This document shows positions 25,513 to 33,349 of a stretch of DNA of 64,000 nucleotides, one piece after another. The first letter of the stretch is position 1. The number at the start of each line of letters is the position of its first letter. Source of the stretch: SHVZ01 sp041906305. GTDB lineage: Bacteria; Pseudomonadota; Alphaproteobacteria; SHVZ01. The translations under genes were made by a program, and so were the position numbers. The notes under the pieces are model-generated. The model saw only the letters and a list, made by a program, of their open reading frames with translations. It was not told the DNA's origin and did no database searches. The DNA lies in contig JAYRJL010000001.1 in NCBI GenBank assembly GCA_041906305.1, positions 682,001 through 746,000 on the forward strand, given 5' to 3'.

Positions 25513-26178
25513 ATGGCAGCCAAGTCAAAGCGCACGACCCGCAAGAAGCCGAACCGGGCGTCCCAGGCCAAGCGGAAGACCGCGGCCAAGCCGAAGGTCT
25601 CGGCCAAGCGCAAGACCAAGGGCAAGCCGAAGAGCGCCTCTTCTGCCCGGAAGAAGCCGGTGGCGCGGGCGAAGCACGCCGCGCCGCCGCAAACGAGGCG
25701 AGCCGCGGCCGACAGGCCGAAGCCCGCGGCCCGGGCGGAGATGCTGATACGCCGCCCGGTCGCGGACGTCTTCATCGCCTTCGTCGATCCGTTGATCACC
25801 GCCAACTTCTGGTTCACCAAGGGCAGCGATCGCCTGCACATGGGAAAGACCGTGCGGTGGGAGTGGGAGATGTACGGCTTCGCGGTCGACGTCGACGTCA
25901 TGGCCGTCGACGAGAACCGGCGGATCCTGATCCACTGGCCAGGCGAGGGCGGGCCGACGCGGGTGGAATGGACCTTCACCTCGCGCCCCGACAACACCAC
26001 CTTCGTCACGATCGAGAACAGCGGCTTCCGCGGCAGCAGCGCCGAGATCCTCGCCCAGGTCGTCGGTGCCACCGAGGGGTTCGCCCTGGTGCTCGCCGGT
26101 GCCAAGGCGTTTCTCGAGCAGGGGCTGATCCTGGACTTCGTCGCCGACCGTTTCCCCGACGGGCTGCCGAAGAGCTAG
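25513..26178 (+). CDS. SRPBCC (AHSA1-like) protein with a histone-like basic tail
   Basis: 221-residue protein in two parts. Residues 1-66 contain 25 Lys/Arg and no Asp or Glu, mixed with Ala, Pro, Ser and Thr, like histone H1 C-terminal tails or bacterial histone-like proteins. Residues about 76-215 form an AHSA1-type START/SRPBCC domain (IRRPVADVFIAFVDPLITANFWFTKGS, VRWEWEMYGFAVDVDV, RVEWTFTSRPDNTTFVTIENSG, ending with helix GFALVLAGAKAFLEQG). ATG 25513 has a GGAGGAGG site. The tail suggests nucleic-acid binding or dense charge interaction; the ligand is unknown. Confidence 0.85.
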   Translation: MAAKSKRTTRKKPNRASQAKRKTAAKPKVSAKRKTKGKPKSASSARKKPVARAKHAAPPQTRRAAADRPKPAARAEMLIRRPVADVFIAFVDPLITANFWFTKGSDRLHMGKTVRWEWEMYGFAVDVDVMAVDENRRILIHWPGEGGPTRVEWTFTSRPDNTTFVTIENSGFRGSSAEILAQVVGATEGFALVLAGAKAFLEQGLILDFVADRFPDGLPKS

Positions 26179-26229
26179 GCGGCCATTGGACTAGGCGGCC
26201 ATTGGACTAGGCGGCCATTGGACTAGGCG
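26175..26229 (+). repeat. Tandem repeat, three 16-bp units plus partial
   Basis: The unit CTAGGCGGCCATTGGA occurs at 26175-26190, 26191-26206 and 26207-26222 without mismatches, and a partial CTAGGCG follows at 26223-26229. The first unit includes the TAG stop of the SRPBCC gene. Since 16 is not a multiple of three, the array places TAG in every frame. Confidence 0.95.
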
Positions 26230-26281
26230 ACTGGGACGGCTTGTGGCAGTTTCCGCCGCCGCGAATTCGAGGAGTTGAGAA

Positions 26282-27401
26282 GTGCGCGCCGAGACCGAGC
26301 AGACCGTCGCCCAGATCAAGCAGTCGCTGGAACTGCTGAGGAGGTCTCTTTGACTGGGATGCGGCAACCAAGCGCCTCGAGGAGCTGAACCAAGCCGCCG
26401 AGGACCAGTCGCTCTGGAGCGACCAGGCGAAGGCCCAGGCGGTGATGCGCGAGCGCACGCGGCTGGAAAAGTCGCTGGGCGCGATCCGTGAGATCCAGCA
26501 GGGTGTGGACGACGCCGTCGGGCTGATCGAGCTCGCCGAGGCGGAGAACGACCAGGCGACGGTCGCCGAGGCCGAGGCCGAGCTCGCGAAGGTTGCCGAG
26601 ACCGCCGCCAAGAAGCAGCTCGAGAGCCTGCTCTCGGGCGAGGCGGACGCCAACGACTGCTATCTCGAGATCCATGCCGGCGCCGGCGGCACCGAGGCGC
26701 AGGACTGGGCCCTGATCCTCAGCCGCATGTACACGCGCTGGGCCAGCGCCAAGGGCTACAAGGTCGAATACCAGGAAGAGAGCCCCGGCGAAGAGGCGGG
26801 GATCAAGTCGGCCACCATCAAGATCATCGGCGAGAACGCCTATGGCTGGCTCAAGTCCGAGTCCGGCGTGCATCGCCTGGTGCGCATCTCGCCGTTCGAC
26901 TCTCAGGCCCGGCGTCACACCAGCTTCGCCTCGGTCTGGGTCTTCCCGGTGATCGACGACTCGATCAACATCGAGGTGCTCGACAAGGATCTCCGCGTCG
27001 ACACCTACCGCGCGTCGGGTGCCGGCGGACAGCACGTCAACAAGACCGAGAGCGCGATCCGCATCACCCATATTCCGACCGGCATCGTCGTCGCCTGCCA
27101 GACCGATCGCTCGCAGCATCGCAACCGTGCCATCGCCATGGATATGCTGAAGGCCCGCATGTACGAGGCCGAGTTGCAGAAGCGCGAAGAAGCGGCGGCG
27201 AAGGAGCAGGAGGGCAAGACCGACATCGGCTGGGGCCACCAGATCCGCTCCTACGTGCTTCAGCCCTATCAGATGGTGAAGGACCTCCGCACCGGCGTGG
27301 AGACCGGCAACTCGGGCGCGGTCCTCGACGGCGACATCGACCGCTTCCTCGAGGCCTCGCTCGCGGCGCGCCTGGAAAGGCTTGCCGGAAGGGCAGCTTA
27401 G
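26282..27401 (+). CDS. prfB: Peptide chain release factor 2, with programmed +1 frameshift
   Basis: Release factor for UGA and UAA codons. It is read as 26282-26350, then after skipping T26351 as 26352-27401, giving 372 residues, close to the usual 365. The first phase starts with GTG 26282 and ends CTT TGA; the second resumes DWDAATKRLEELN, the conserved RF2 sequence. The specificity motif SPF lies in RISPFDSQARRHTSF, and the catalytic GGQ in SGAGGQHVNKTESAIRI. Reading only the second phase from ATG 26442 would lose the N-terminal helices. The thioesterase gene follows two bases after the stop. Confidence 0.96.
26339..26354 (+). promoter_or_regulatory. RF2 programmed +1 frameshift site
   Basis: AGGAGG (26339-26344), three bases, CTT (26348-26350) and TGA C (26351-26354) reproduce the classic RF2 autoregulatory site: an internal Shine-Dalgarno close to a slippery CUU and a weak UGA-C stop. 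Low RF2 lets the ribosome shift to GAC and make full-length protein. Confidence 0.95.
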
Positions 27402-27403
27402 GC

Positions 27404-27874
27404 ATGAGCGCGCTCAAGCCGGGCCTGACGCCGGTCGAGGAGGTCAAGAAGATCTCCGGCCTCGAGTTCCTGAAGGGGATCGTCGAGGGCCGCTTCCCGC
27501 CGCCGCCGATCGCGCATCTGCTGGGCTTCAGCCTCGTCGAGGTCGAGGAGGGCCGTGCCCTGTTCACCGGCACGCCGGACTTCAGCGTCTACAACCCGAT
27601 CGGCTCGGTCCATGGCGGCTACATCGCGACGCTGCTGGACTCCTGCATGAGCTGCGCGGTTCACACGACTGCGCCAGCCGGCTTCGGCTACACGACGGTC
27701 GAGATCAAGGTGAACTTTGTGCGCGCGGTCACAGATGGGACCGGCCTGGTTCGGGCAGAAGGCAAGGTGATCAATGCGGGCAAGCGGATTGGCACCTCCG
27801 AAGGGCGCCTGACCGATGCCCAGGGCCGGATCCTGGCCCATGGAACGGCTACGTGCTTGGTCTTTCCGCTGTGA
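27404..27874 (+). CDS. PaaI-type hotdog thioesterase
   Basis: 156-residue acyl-CoA thioesterase of the PaaI/YdiI hotdog group. The core VHGGYIATLLDSCMSCAVH near residue 68 carries the catalytic Asp of the family, and the later VEIKVNFVRAV and GRILAHGTATCLVF strands complete the fold. It follows prfB by two bases, so it is probably read from the same message. Substrate undefined. Confidence 0.92.
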   Translation: MSALKPGLTPVEEVKKISGLEFLKGIVEGRFPPPPIAHLLGFSLVEVEEGRALFTGTPDFSVYNPIGSVHGGYIATLLDSCMSCAVHTTAPAGFGYTTVEIKVNFVRAVTDGTGLVRAEGKVINAGKRIGTSEGRLTDAQGRILAHGTATCLVFPL

Positions 27875-27881
27875 TCGATGG

Positions 27882-27896
27882 TTAACGACCGCTTAG
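27882..27896 (+). promoter_or_regulatory. Near-consensus CtrA-type site upstream of flagellin
   Basis: TTAA-CGACCGC-TTAG matches the alphaproteobacterial CtrA consensus TTAA-N7-TTAA at seven of eight defined positions. It is about 150 bp before the flagellin start, in a moderately AT-rich intergenic region (27875-28044). Chance occurrence is possible. Confidence 0.3.
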
Positions 27897-28044
27897 GGTC
27901 GCGCACGACCGCGTCAGCGTAAAATTATTTAACAATATCAATAAGTTGATGACGCGCCGGAGCATAAAATCGGTTGCCCCGCCGCGCATGCGGTGCTAGA
28001 CTTTTATTTAGTATCCCCCGAGAAACGGACTTTGGGATTCCCAA

Positions 28045-28863
28045 ATGGCCAACTCCATCCTCACCAATACCGGCGCGGCGACCGCGCTTCAGAACGCCAA
28101 CTCGATCGAGCGCAGCCGCGACGCGATCGGCCGCCAGCAGTCGACCGGCAAGCGCGTCAACAACGCGGTCGACAACGCCTCGGCCTTCACGATCGCGCAG
28201 ATCCTTCAGGGCGATCTCAAATCCTTCGGCGCGGTCGAGCAGGGCATCGACAATGCGCGCGGCGTCCTTGCCGTGACCAATGCCGCAGCGACGGCTGCGT
28301 CCGACCAGCTCGCCAACCTGAACGCGACGATCATCTCGGCGCAGAATCCGGCGAACACCTCGCAGCAGCAGGCGATCTACAACTCGGACTTCCAGGCGCA
28401 GGTCGCCCAGCTCAATCAGACCATCCAGAACGCGAGCTTCAACGGCCGCAACGTGCTCTCGGCTGGGTCGACCTCCCTCAACGTCCTCGCCAACATCGAC
28501 GGCACGACGCTGAGCGTGCAGTCGAACTCCGGCTTCGCGGTGGCCACGGCCAATCTCGGCGCGCAGACCCTGTCGACGCCGGCGGCGGCGGCACAGGCGT
28601 TCTCGGCCCTCCAGCAGGCGCAGTCCTCGATCGCCTCGGTGCTCGGCAATGTCGGCCAGGACACCCGCACGCTGAACAACCAGTCGCAGTTCCTCTCGGT
28701 GCTCGCCGATGCGACGCAGGAAGGCCTCGGCGCGATCGTCGATGCCGACCTCGGCTCGGTCGCCGCACGGAGCCAGGCGGAAGCGGCCCGCGGACAGCTC
28801 TCCGGGCTCACGCTCAACATCGCCAATCGTCAGCCGCAGTCGGTCCTCGGCCTTTTCCGCTGA
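28045..28863 (+). CDS. Flagellin
   Basis: Filament subunit of 272 residues. It has the N-terminal D0/D1 coiled-coil region (SILTNTGAATALQN..., SIERSRDAIGRQQSTGKRVNNAVDNASAFTIAQ style) and the C-terminal D1/D0 (DADLGSVAARSQAEAARGQLSGLTLNIANRQPQ). Only a short low-complexity linker lies between them, so the variable outer domains are nearly absent, as in small alphaproteobacterial flagellins. No other flagellar gene is in the window. A terminator follows. Confidence 0.93.
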   Translation: MANSILTNTGAATALQNANSIERSRDAIGRQQSTGKRVNNAVDNASAFTIAQILQGDLKSFGAVEQGIDNARGVLAVTNAAATAASDQLANLNATIISAQNPANTSQQQAIYNSDFQAQVAQLNQTIQNASFNGRNVLSAGSTSLNVLANIDGTTLSVQSNSGFAVATANLGAQTLSTPAAAAQAFSALQQAQSSIASVLGNVGQDTRTLNNQSQFLSVLADATQEGLGAIVDADLGSVAARSQAEAARGQLSGLTLNIANRQPQSVLGLFR

Positions 28864-28892
28864 CCTCTTTCTGACGGGCACTCGATCTGAAT

Positions 28893-28925
28893 GACGGCGG
28901 CCTTCAGGGCCGCCGTCTGCTTTTG
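28893..28925 (+). terminator. Rho-independent terminator after flagellin
   Basis: GACGGCGGCC (28893-28902) pairs with GGCCGCCGTC (28908-28917), five-base loop, followed by TGCTTTTG. It isolates the flagellin gene from the aap genes. Confidence 0.85.
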
Positions 28926-28974
28926 TTCGCCTACTTGAGTAGCAGTAGCGCGTCCGGACGATTGCAGCTAAATT

Positions 28975-29003
28975 TTGACAATTGAAGCACTAAGCCCTGA
29001 ACT
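28975..29003 (+). promoter_or_regulatory. Weak promoter candidate for aapJ
   Basis: TTGACA at 28975-28980 with a 17-base spacer to TGAACT; the -10 is poor. It lies about 30 bases before the AGGAGG ribosome site of aapJ. Nitrogen-dependent sigma54 elements were not recognised. Confidence 0.3.
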
Positions 29004-29034
29004 ACGGGGCGGGTTTACAACTAGGAGGCTTTAG

Positions 29035-30063
29035 ATGCGGTTCTCGAAACTCTTCGCCGCTGCAGCGGCGCTTGCGATCGGCGCCGTCACCGCGACGCCG
29101 GCGGATGCCGGGCCGGTGCTCGACGCGATCAAGGCGCGCGGCTCGTTCAAGTGCGGCACGGCGCAGCCGACGCCGGGTTGGGGCTACACGGATTCCTCGG
29201 GCGCCTGGCAAGGCTTCAACATCGACGTCTGCAAGGCGGTTGCGGCGGCGCTGTTCGGCAGCCCGACGAAGGTCGAGTACGTCGTCGTCACCACGCAGAG
29301 CCGTTTCCCGGCGCTGCAGTCGGGCGAGGTCGACCTCCTCTCGAACAACACGACCTGGACCCTCGCACGCGACACCCAGCTGGGCTTCAACTTCGCGCCG
29401 ACCGTGTTCTATGACGGCCAGGGCTTCCTGATCCCGAAGAAGCTCGGCGTCACCAGCGCCCTCAAGCTCGACGGCGCCACCGTCTGCGTGCTGCCCGGCA
29501 CCACGACCGAGCTCAACCTCGCGGACTACTTCCGCGCCAACAAGATGAGCTTCAAGCCGGTCGTCATCGAGAACGCCGACGAGATCCGTCGCGCGTACTT
29601 CGAAGGCCGCTGCGACGTCATGACCAACGACCGCTCGTCGCTGGCCGCGATCCGCTCGCTCGCGTCCAATCCGAACGACCACATCGTGCTCGCCGACGTG
29701 ATCTCGAAGGAGCCTCTCGCTCCGGCGGTCAAGCACGGCGACGACCAGTGGTTCGACATCATCAAGTGGACCATCTACGCCCTCCTCGAGGCCGAGGAGT
29801 ACGGCGTGAACCAGGCCAATGCCGACAAGATGGCGGCCGAGTCCAAGGATCCGCGCATCCAGCGTCTGCTCGGCCAGACCCCGGGCATGGGCGCGGCCCT
29901 CGGCCTCGACGAGAAGTGGGCGCTGAACGCGATCAAGGCGGTCGGCAACTACGGCGAGGTCTATGACCGGAGCCTGGGCCCGAAGACCCCGCTGCAGCTC
30001 GAGCGTGGCATCAACGATCTGTGGACCAAGGGCGGGATCATGTACTCCCCGCCGGCTCGCTGA
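29035..30063 (+). CDS. aapJ: General L-amino-acid ABC transporter, substrate-binding protein
   Basis: Periplasmic binding protein of 342 residues for broad-range L-amino acids (AapJ/BztA). Signal peptide at residues 1-23, cleavage near DAG. Diagnostic parts: IKARGSFKCGTAQPTPGWGYTDSSG, FNIDVCKAVAAALFG, EVDLLSNNTTWTLARDT, and VKHGDDQWFDIIKWTIYALLEAEEYGV. AGGAGG is seven bases before ATG. It is the first gene of an aapJQM cluster. Confidence 0.96.
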   Translation: MRFSKLFAAAAALAIGAVTATPADAGPVLDAIKARGSFKCGTAQPTPGWGYTDSSGAWQGFNIDVCKAVAAALFGSPTKVEYVVVTTQSRFPALQSGEVDLLSNNTTWTLARDTQLGFNFAPTVFYDGQGFLIPKKLGVTSALKLDGATVCVLPGTTTELNLADYFRANKMSFKPVVIENADEIRRAYFEGRCDVMTNDRSSLAAIRSLASNPNDHIVLADVISKEPLAPAVKHGDDQWFDIIKWTIYALLEAEEYGVNQANADKMAAESKDPRIQRLLGQTPGMGAALGLDEKWALNAIKAVGNYGEVYDRSLGPKTPLQLERGINDLWTKGGIMYSPPAR

Positions 30064-30088
30064 TCTGAAGAGAGCCCTCTGAAGCCGT

Positions 30089-30138
30089 CGGACCGCTCCA
30101 CGCCCCAGGCCTCGCGCCCGGCGGCGCGGGGCGGTCCG
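30089..30138 (+). other. Hairpin in the aapJ-aapQ intergenic region
   Basis: CGGACCGC (30089-30096) can pair with GCGGTCCG (30131-30138) across a GC-rich loop. Such stems between a binding-protein gene and its permease genes commonly lower downstream expression or protect the upstream message. Confidence 0.45.
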
Positions 30139-30178
30139 CTCTTCGTGCCCCGAGTCCGCGTGGCCGGGAGGACCTGAC

Positions 30179-31402
30179 ATGAGCCAGATCGACACGCCCC
30201 GTCAGGGTGATGCTGTCGCGTATGCTGATGGAACCGCCCAGCGCGTGAGGCGTGGTGGTGCCTGGTGGAACGACCAGCACGTCCGCTCGCTGCTCTACCA
30301 GGCGGCGGTTCTCCTCGGCGTCATTCTTCTGATCGGCTGGTTCGCCAACAACGCCATCACCAACCTGGCGCGGGCCGGAATCGCCGGCGGGTTCGGCTTC
30401 CTCACCCGCGAGGCCGGCTTTGGCATCGGCGAGAACCTGATCGAGTACTCGCCCGCCAACACCTATGGCCGCGCGCTGGTCGTCGGATTCCTGAACACGG
30501 TCAAGGTCGCCTTCGTCGGCTGCATCCTGACGACGATCCTCGGGACCTTCCTCGGCATCCTCCGGCTCTCGACCAATCCGCTGCTCGCCCGCCTGATCAG
30601 CGGCTACGTCGAGCTGATCCGCAACATCCCGCTGCTGCTGCAGCTGTTCTTCTGGTACGCGCTGGTGATCTCGCTGCCGCAGCCCCGGCAGGCGCTTCAT
30701 CCCGTCGACGGCGTGTTCCTCTCCAACCGCGGCATCAAGGTGCCGGGCCTGGTGCTGGACGACGCACATTGGTGGGTCGCCGGCGCCTTCGTCATCGGCG
30801 CGATCGGCACCTACTTCTTTCATCGCTGGGCCAAGGTTCGGCAGGCGCAGACGGGCGAGCGTGCCTCGACGCTGCCCCCCGCCGTCGGCTTCCTGATCGT
30901 CTTCCCGGTCCTGGTCGGTCTGCTCGTCGGCGCCCCCTTCGAGCTCGACGTGCCGGAGCTCAAGGGCTTCAATTTCTCCGGTGGCCTCACGCTGAGCCCG
31001 GAGTTCGCGGCGCTCCTGATCGGCCTCACTGTCTACACCGCGGCCTTCGTCGCCGAGATCGTCCGCGCCGGCATCCTCTCGGTGAACAAGGGACAGTGGG
31101 AAGCGGCCGAGGCGCTCGGCATCCGGCGGCCGCGCATCCTGCGCCTGATCGTGCTGCCTCAGGCGCTGCGGATCATCATTCCGCCGATGACGTCGACCTA
31201 CCTCAATTACGCCAAGAACTCCTCGCTCGCGATCGCGATCGGCTACCCGGACCTCGTCAGCGTCGCCAACACGACGATGAACCAGACCGGCCAGCCGATC
31301 GAGGCGATCGCCATCTTCATGTCGGTGTACCTGACGCTGAGCCTTCTGATCTCCGCGTTCATGAACTGGTACAACAAGCGCATCTCGCTTCGCGAGCGGT
31401 GA
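30179..31402 (+). CDS. aapQ: General L-amino-acid ABC transporter, permease AapQ
   Basis: Inner-membrane permease of 407 residues, HisM-type with the characteristic large insertion. N-terminal helix near residue 40, then FLNTVKVAFVGCILTTILGTFLGI, SGYVELIRNIPLLLQLFFWY, a periplasmic insert of about 100 residues, and the EAA loop QWEAAEALGIRRPRILRLIVLPQALRIIIPP, which contacts the ATPase. It follows aapJ after 115 bp and precedes aapM by 16 bp. Confidence 0.95.
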   Translation: MSQIDTPRQGDAVAYADGTAQRVRRGGAWWNDQHVRSLLYQAAVLLGVILLIGWFANNAITNLARAGIAGGFGFLTREAGFGIGENLIEYSPANTYGRALVVGFLNTVKVAFVGCILTTILGTFLGILRLSTNPLLARLISGYVELIRNIPLLLQLFFWYALVISLPQPRQALHPVDGVFLSNRGIKVPGLVLDDAHWWVAGAFVIGAIGTYFFHRWAKVRQAQTGERASTLPPAVGFLIVFPVLVGLLVGAPFELDVPELKGFNFSGGLTLSPEFAALLIGLTVYTAAFVAEIVRAGILSVNKGQWEAAEALGIRRPRILRLIVLPQALRIIIPPMTSTYLNYAKNSSLAIAIGYPDLVSVANTTMNQTGQPIEAIAIFMSVYLTLSLLISAFMNWYNKRISLRER

Positions 31403-31418
31403 GGGGAGGACTGCGACC

Positions 31419-32528
31419 ATGACCCAGCTCGCGGCCGACGTCTCGTCGGCCAAGAACCTGATCGGCCCGCCGCCGTCGCAGAAGGAGACCCGCCTGCTGC
31501 GGATCTGGCGGGCGTTGTTCGGTTCGCCTCTGAATGCCGTGATCAGCGCCGTCTGCATCCTGCTGCTGATCTGGATCGTCCCCAAGCTCGCCAACTGGTT
31601 CTTCCTCGAGGCGACCTGGTCGGGTACCGCACAGGAATGCCGCAAGAGCGCGGGCGCCTGCTGGGCCTTCGTCGCCGAGAAGTGGCGGGTCATGCTGTTC
31701 GGCGTCTATCCCGCCGAGGAGCTCTGGCGGCCGACGCTGATGATGGCGCTGTTCCTCGGCATGATCGTCGCCTCGATGTTCAAGGTGCTGTGGCGGAAGG
31801 AGCTGCTCTACGCCTGGGCTGCGACGGTGCCGATCCTGCTGATCCTGATGGCGGGCGGCATCTTCGGACTTCCGGCGGTCCCGACCAACCGCTGGAGCGG
31901 GCTGCCGGTCACGCTGCTGATCTCGCTGTTCGGACTGGTGCTGGCCTTCCCGCTGGCGATCCTGCTGGCGCTCGGCCGGCGTTCGACCATGCCGCTGATC
32001 CGCATGCTGTCGGTCTGCTACATCGAGCTGATCCGCGGCGTGCCGCTGATCTCGTTGCTGTTCATGGCCTCGGTGATCCTGCCGCTGTTCCTGCCGGCCG
32101 GCACGACGATCGACAAGCTGCTGCGCGCGCAGATCGCGATCATCATGTTCGCCGCCGCCTATCTGGCCGAGGTGGTGCGCGCCGGCCTCCAGGGCATTCC
32201 GCGCGGCCAGTACGAAGCCGCGGACTCGCTCGGACTCACCTACTGGCAGTCGATGCGCCAGATCATCCTGCCGCAGGCGCTGAAGATGGTGATCCCGCCG
32301 CTGGTCGGCACCTTCATCGGCTTCTTCAAGGATACGACGCTGATCATCATCGTCGGCCTCTTCGACTTCCTGTTTGCGGTGCGCGCGCCGCTGGCGGATC
32401 CCAACTGGCTCGGCTTCTCGACCGAGGCCTATGTCTTCGCCGCGCTGGTCTACTTCTGCTTCTGCTTCACGATGTCGAAGTACAGCCAGTATCTCGAACG
32501 CGAGCTGACGCCCGAGCGACGGCGTTAA
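31419..32528 (+). CDS. aapM: General L-amino-acid ABC transporter, permease AapM
   Basis: Second permease of the Aap system, 369 residues. It has the paired core helices (LPVTLLISLFGLVLAFPLAI, CYIELIRGVPLISLLFM) and the ATPase-docking loop QYEAADSLGLTYWQSMRQIILPQALKMVIPP. The operon would normally continue with the ATPase gene aapP. Here about 220 noncoding bases and an unrelated regulator gene follow, so the ATPase must come from elsewhere if the importer works. Confidence 0.95.
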   Translation: MTQLAADVSSAKNLIGPPPSQKETRLLRIWRALFGSPLNAVISAVCILLLIWIVPKLANWFFLEATWSGTAQECRKSAGACWAFVAEKWRVMLFGVYPAEELWRPTLMMALFLGMIVASMFKVLWRKELLYAWAATVPILLILMAGGIFGLPAVPTNRWSGLPVTLLISLFGLVLAFPLAILLALGRRSTMPLIRMLSVCYIELIRGVPLISLLFMASVILPLFLPAGTTIDKLLRAQIAIIMFAAAYLAEVVRAGLQGIPRGQYEAADSLGLTYWQSMRQIILPQALKMVIPPLVGTFIGFFKDTTLIIIVGLFDFLFAVRAPLADPNWLGFSTEAYVFAALVYFCFCFTMSKYSQYLERELTPERRR

Positions 32529-32794
32529 GCGAGGGCGCTTTCGTTGAGCCACGGCTTCGTTGCCGTCGATGGCGGATGGACCATCGCGAAAGGTGATGCT
32601 TTCTCCCGCTTTTGATGGTTAATAAACCCGCTGTTTAGCCGGCGGCCTATGGTCGCATCGCCTTTGCCGGAAAGTTATGTAAATTGTTGTGAATCGCCCG
32701 GGCTTAACCTTGTTTCCGGTCGCACACAACACCAAACTGTGACAAGAAGAGGTTGAAACCTCCTTTAAAACCGCGTGAAAACAGGAGTTCTCGG

Positions 32795-33271
32795 ATGCCG
32801 AGGAAAGCCGCCGCCAAGTCGGCCAAGAGCGACCGCCACAACCCCAGGGGAGCGAGCTCGGTCGACGCCCATGTGGGTCTGCGGGTGCGCCAGCGCCGGA
32901 CGCTGCTGGGGATGAGCCAGACCCAGCTCGGCGAAGCGCTCGGCCTGACCTTCCAGCAGGTCCAGAAGTACGAGCGTGGCTTCAACCGGGTCGGCGCCAG
33001 CCGGCTGTGGGAGCTCTCGCGCGTCCTCGGCGTGCCGATCACCTATTTCTTCGAAGGCCTCGAGCCGGACACCCAGCCGGTGCCGGTGCGCGAGATGCCG
33101 GACTCGATGAAGGCCAGCGCCGACCCGCTCAACAAGCGCGAGACGCTCGAGTTGGTCCGCGCCTACTACCGGATCCAGGACGTCGCCGTCCGTCGCCGTC
33201 TCTGCGACCTGATCCGCCAGATCGCCGGCGCGACAGAGGACTTCGAGGACGAGACCGACCAGGCCGCCTGA
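32795..33271 (+). CDS. XRE-family transcriptional regulator, paralogue
   Basis: 158-residue helix-turn-helix protein. ATG 32795 has an AGGAG seven bases upstream; the frame opens at 32753 without one. A Lys/Ala/Arg-rich N terminus precedes the XRE domain (MSQTQLGEALGLTFQQVQKYERG, then VGASRLWELSRVLGVPITYFFEG). The C-terminal helix part starts ADPLNKRET. The whole layout matches the regulator next to metK. It is flanked upstream by a 220-bp AT-richer gap and downstream by a terminator. Confidence 0.92.
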   Translation: MPRKAAAKSAKSDRHNPRGASSVDAHVGLRVRQRRTLLGMSQTQLGEALGLTFQQVQKYERGFNRVGASRLWELSRVLGVPITYFFEGLEPDTQPVPVREMPDSMKASADPLNKRETLELVRAYYRIQDVAVRRRLCDLIRQIAGATEDFEDETDQAA

Positions 33272-33295
33272 TCCTTCGTTTCAGTCTCTCCAATT

Positions 33296-33332
33296 AAAAA
33301 GGCCCGCTCGAAAGAGCGGGCCTTCTTGTTTT
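33296..33332. terminator. Bidirectional terminator between XRE and clpA
   Basis: GGCCCGCTC (33301-33309) and GAGCGGGCC (33314-33322) form a perfect nine-pair stem with a GAAA tetraloop, flanked by AAAAA on the left and TTCTTGTTTT on the right. It can serve both convergent transcripts. Confidence 0.9.
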
Positions 33333-33349
33333 GGGGAGTGGCCGGCGCG

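Noticed and set aside
26175..26229. CRISPR array
   Set aside because: The units are contiguous, 16 bp long and without spacers.
30038..31693. 551-codon minus-strand frame opposite aapQ
   Set aside because: Antisense shadow of aapQ, highly Asp/Arg/Gln-rich and lacking a ribosome site or domain.
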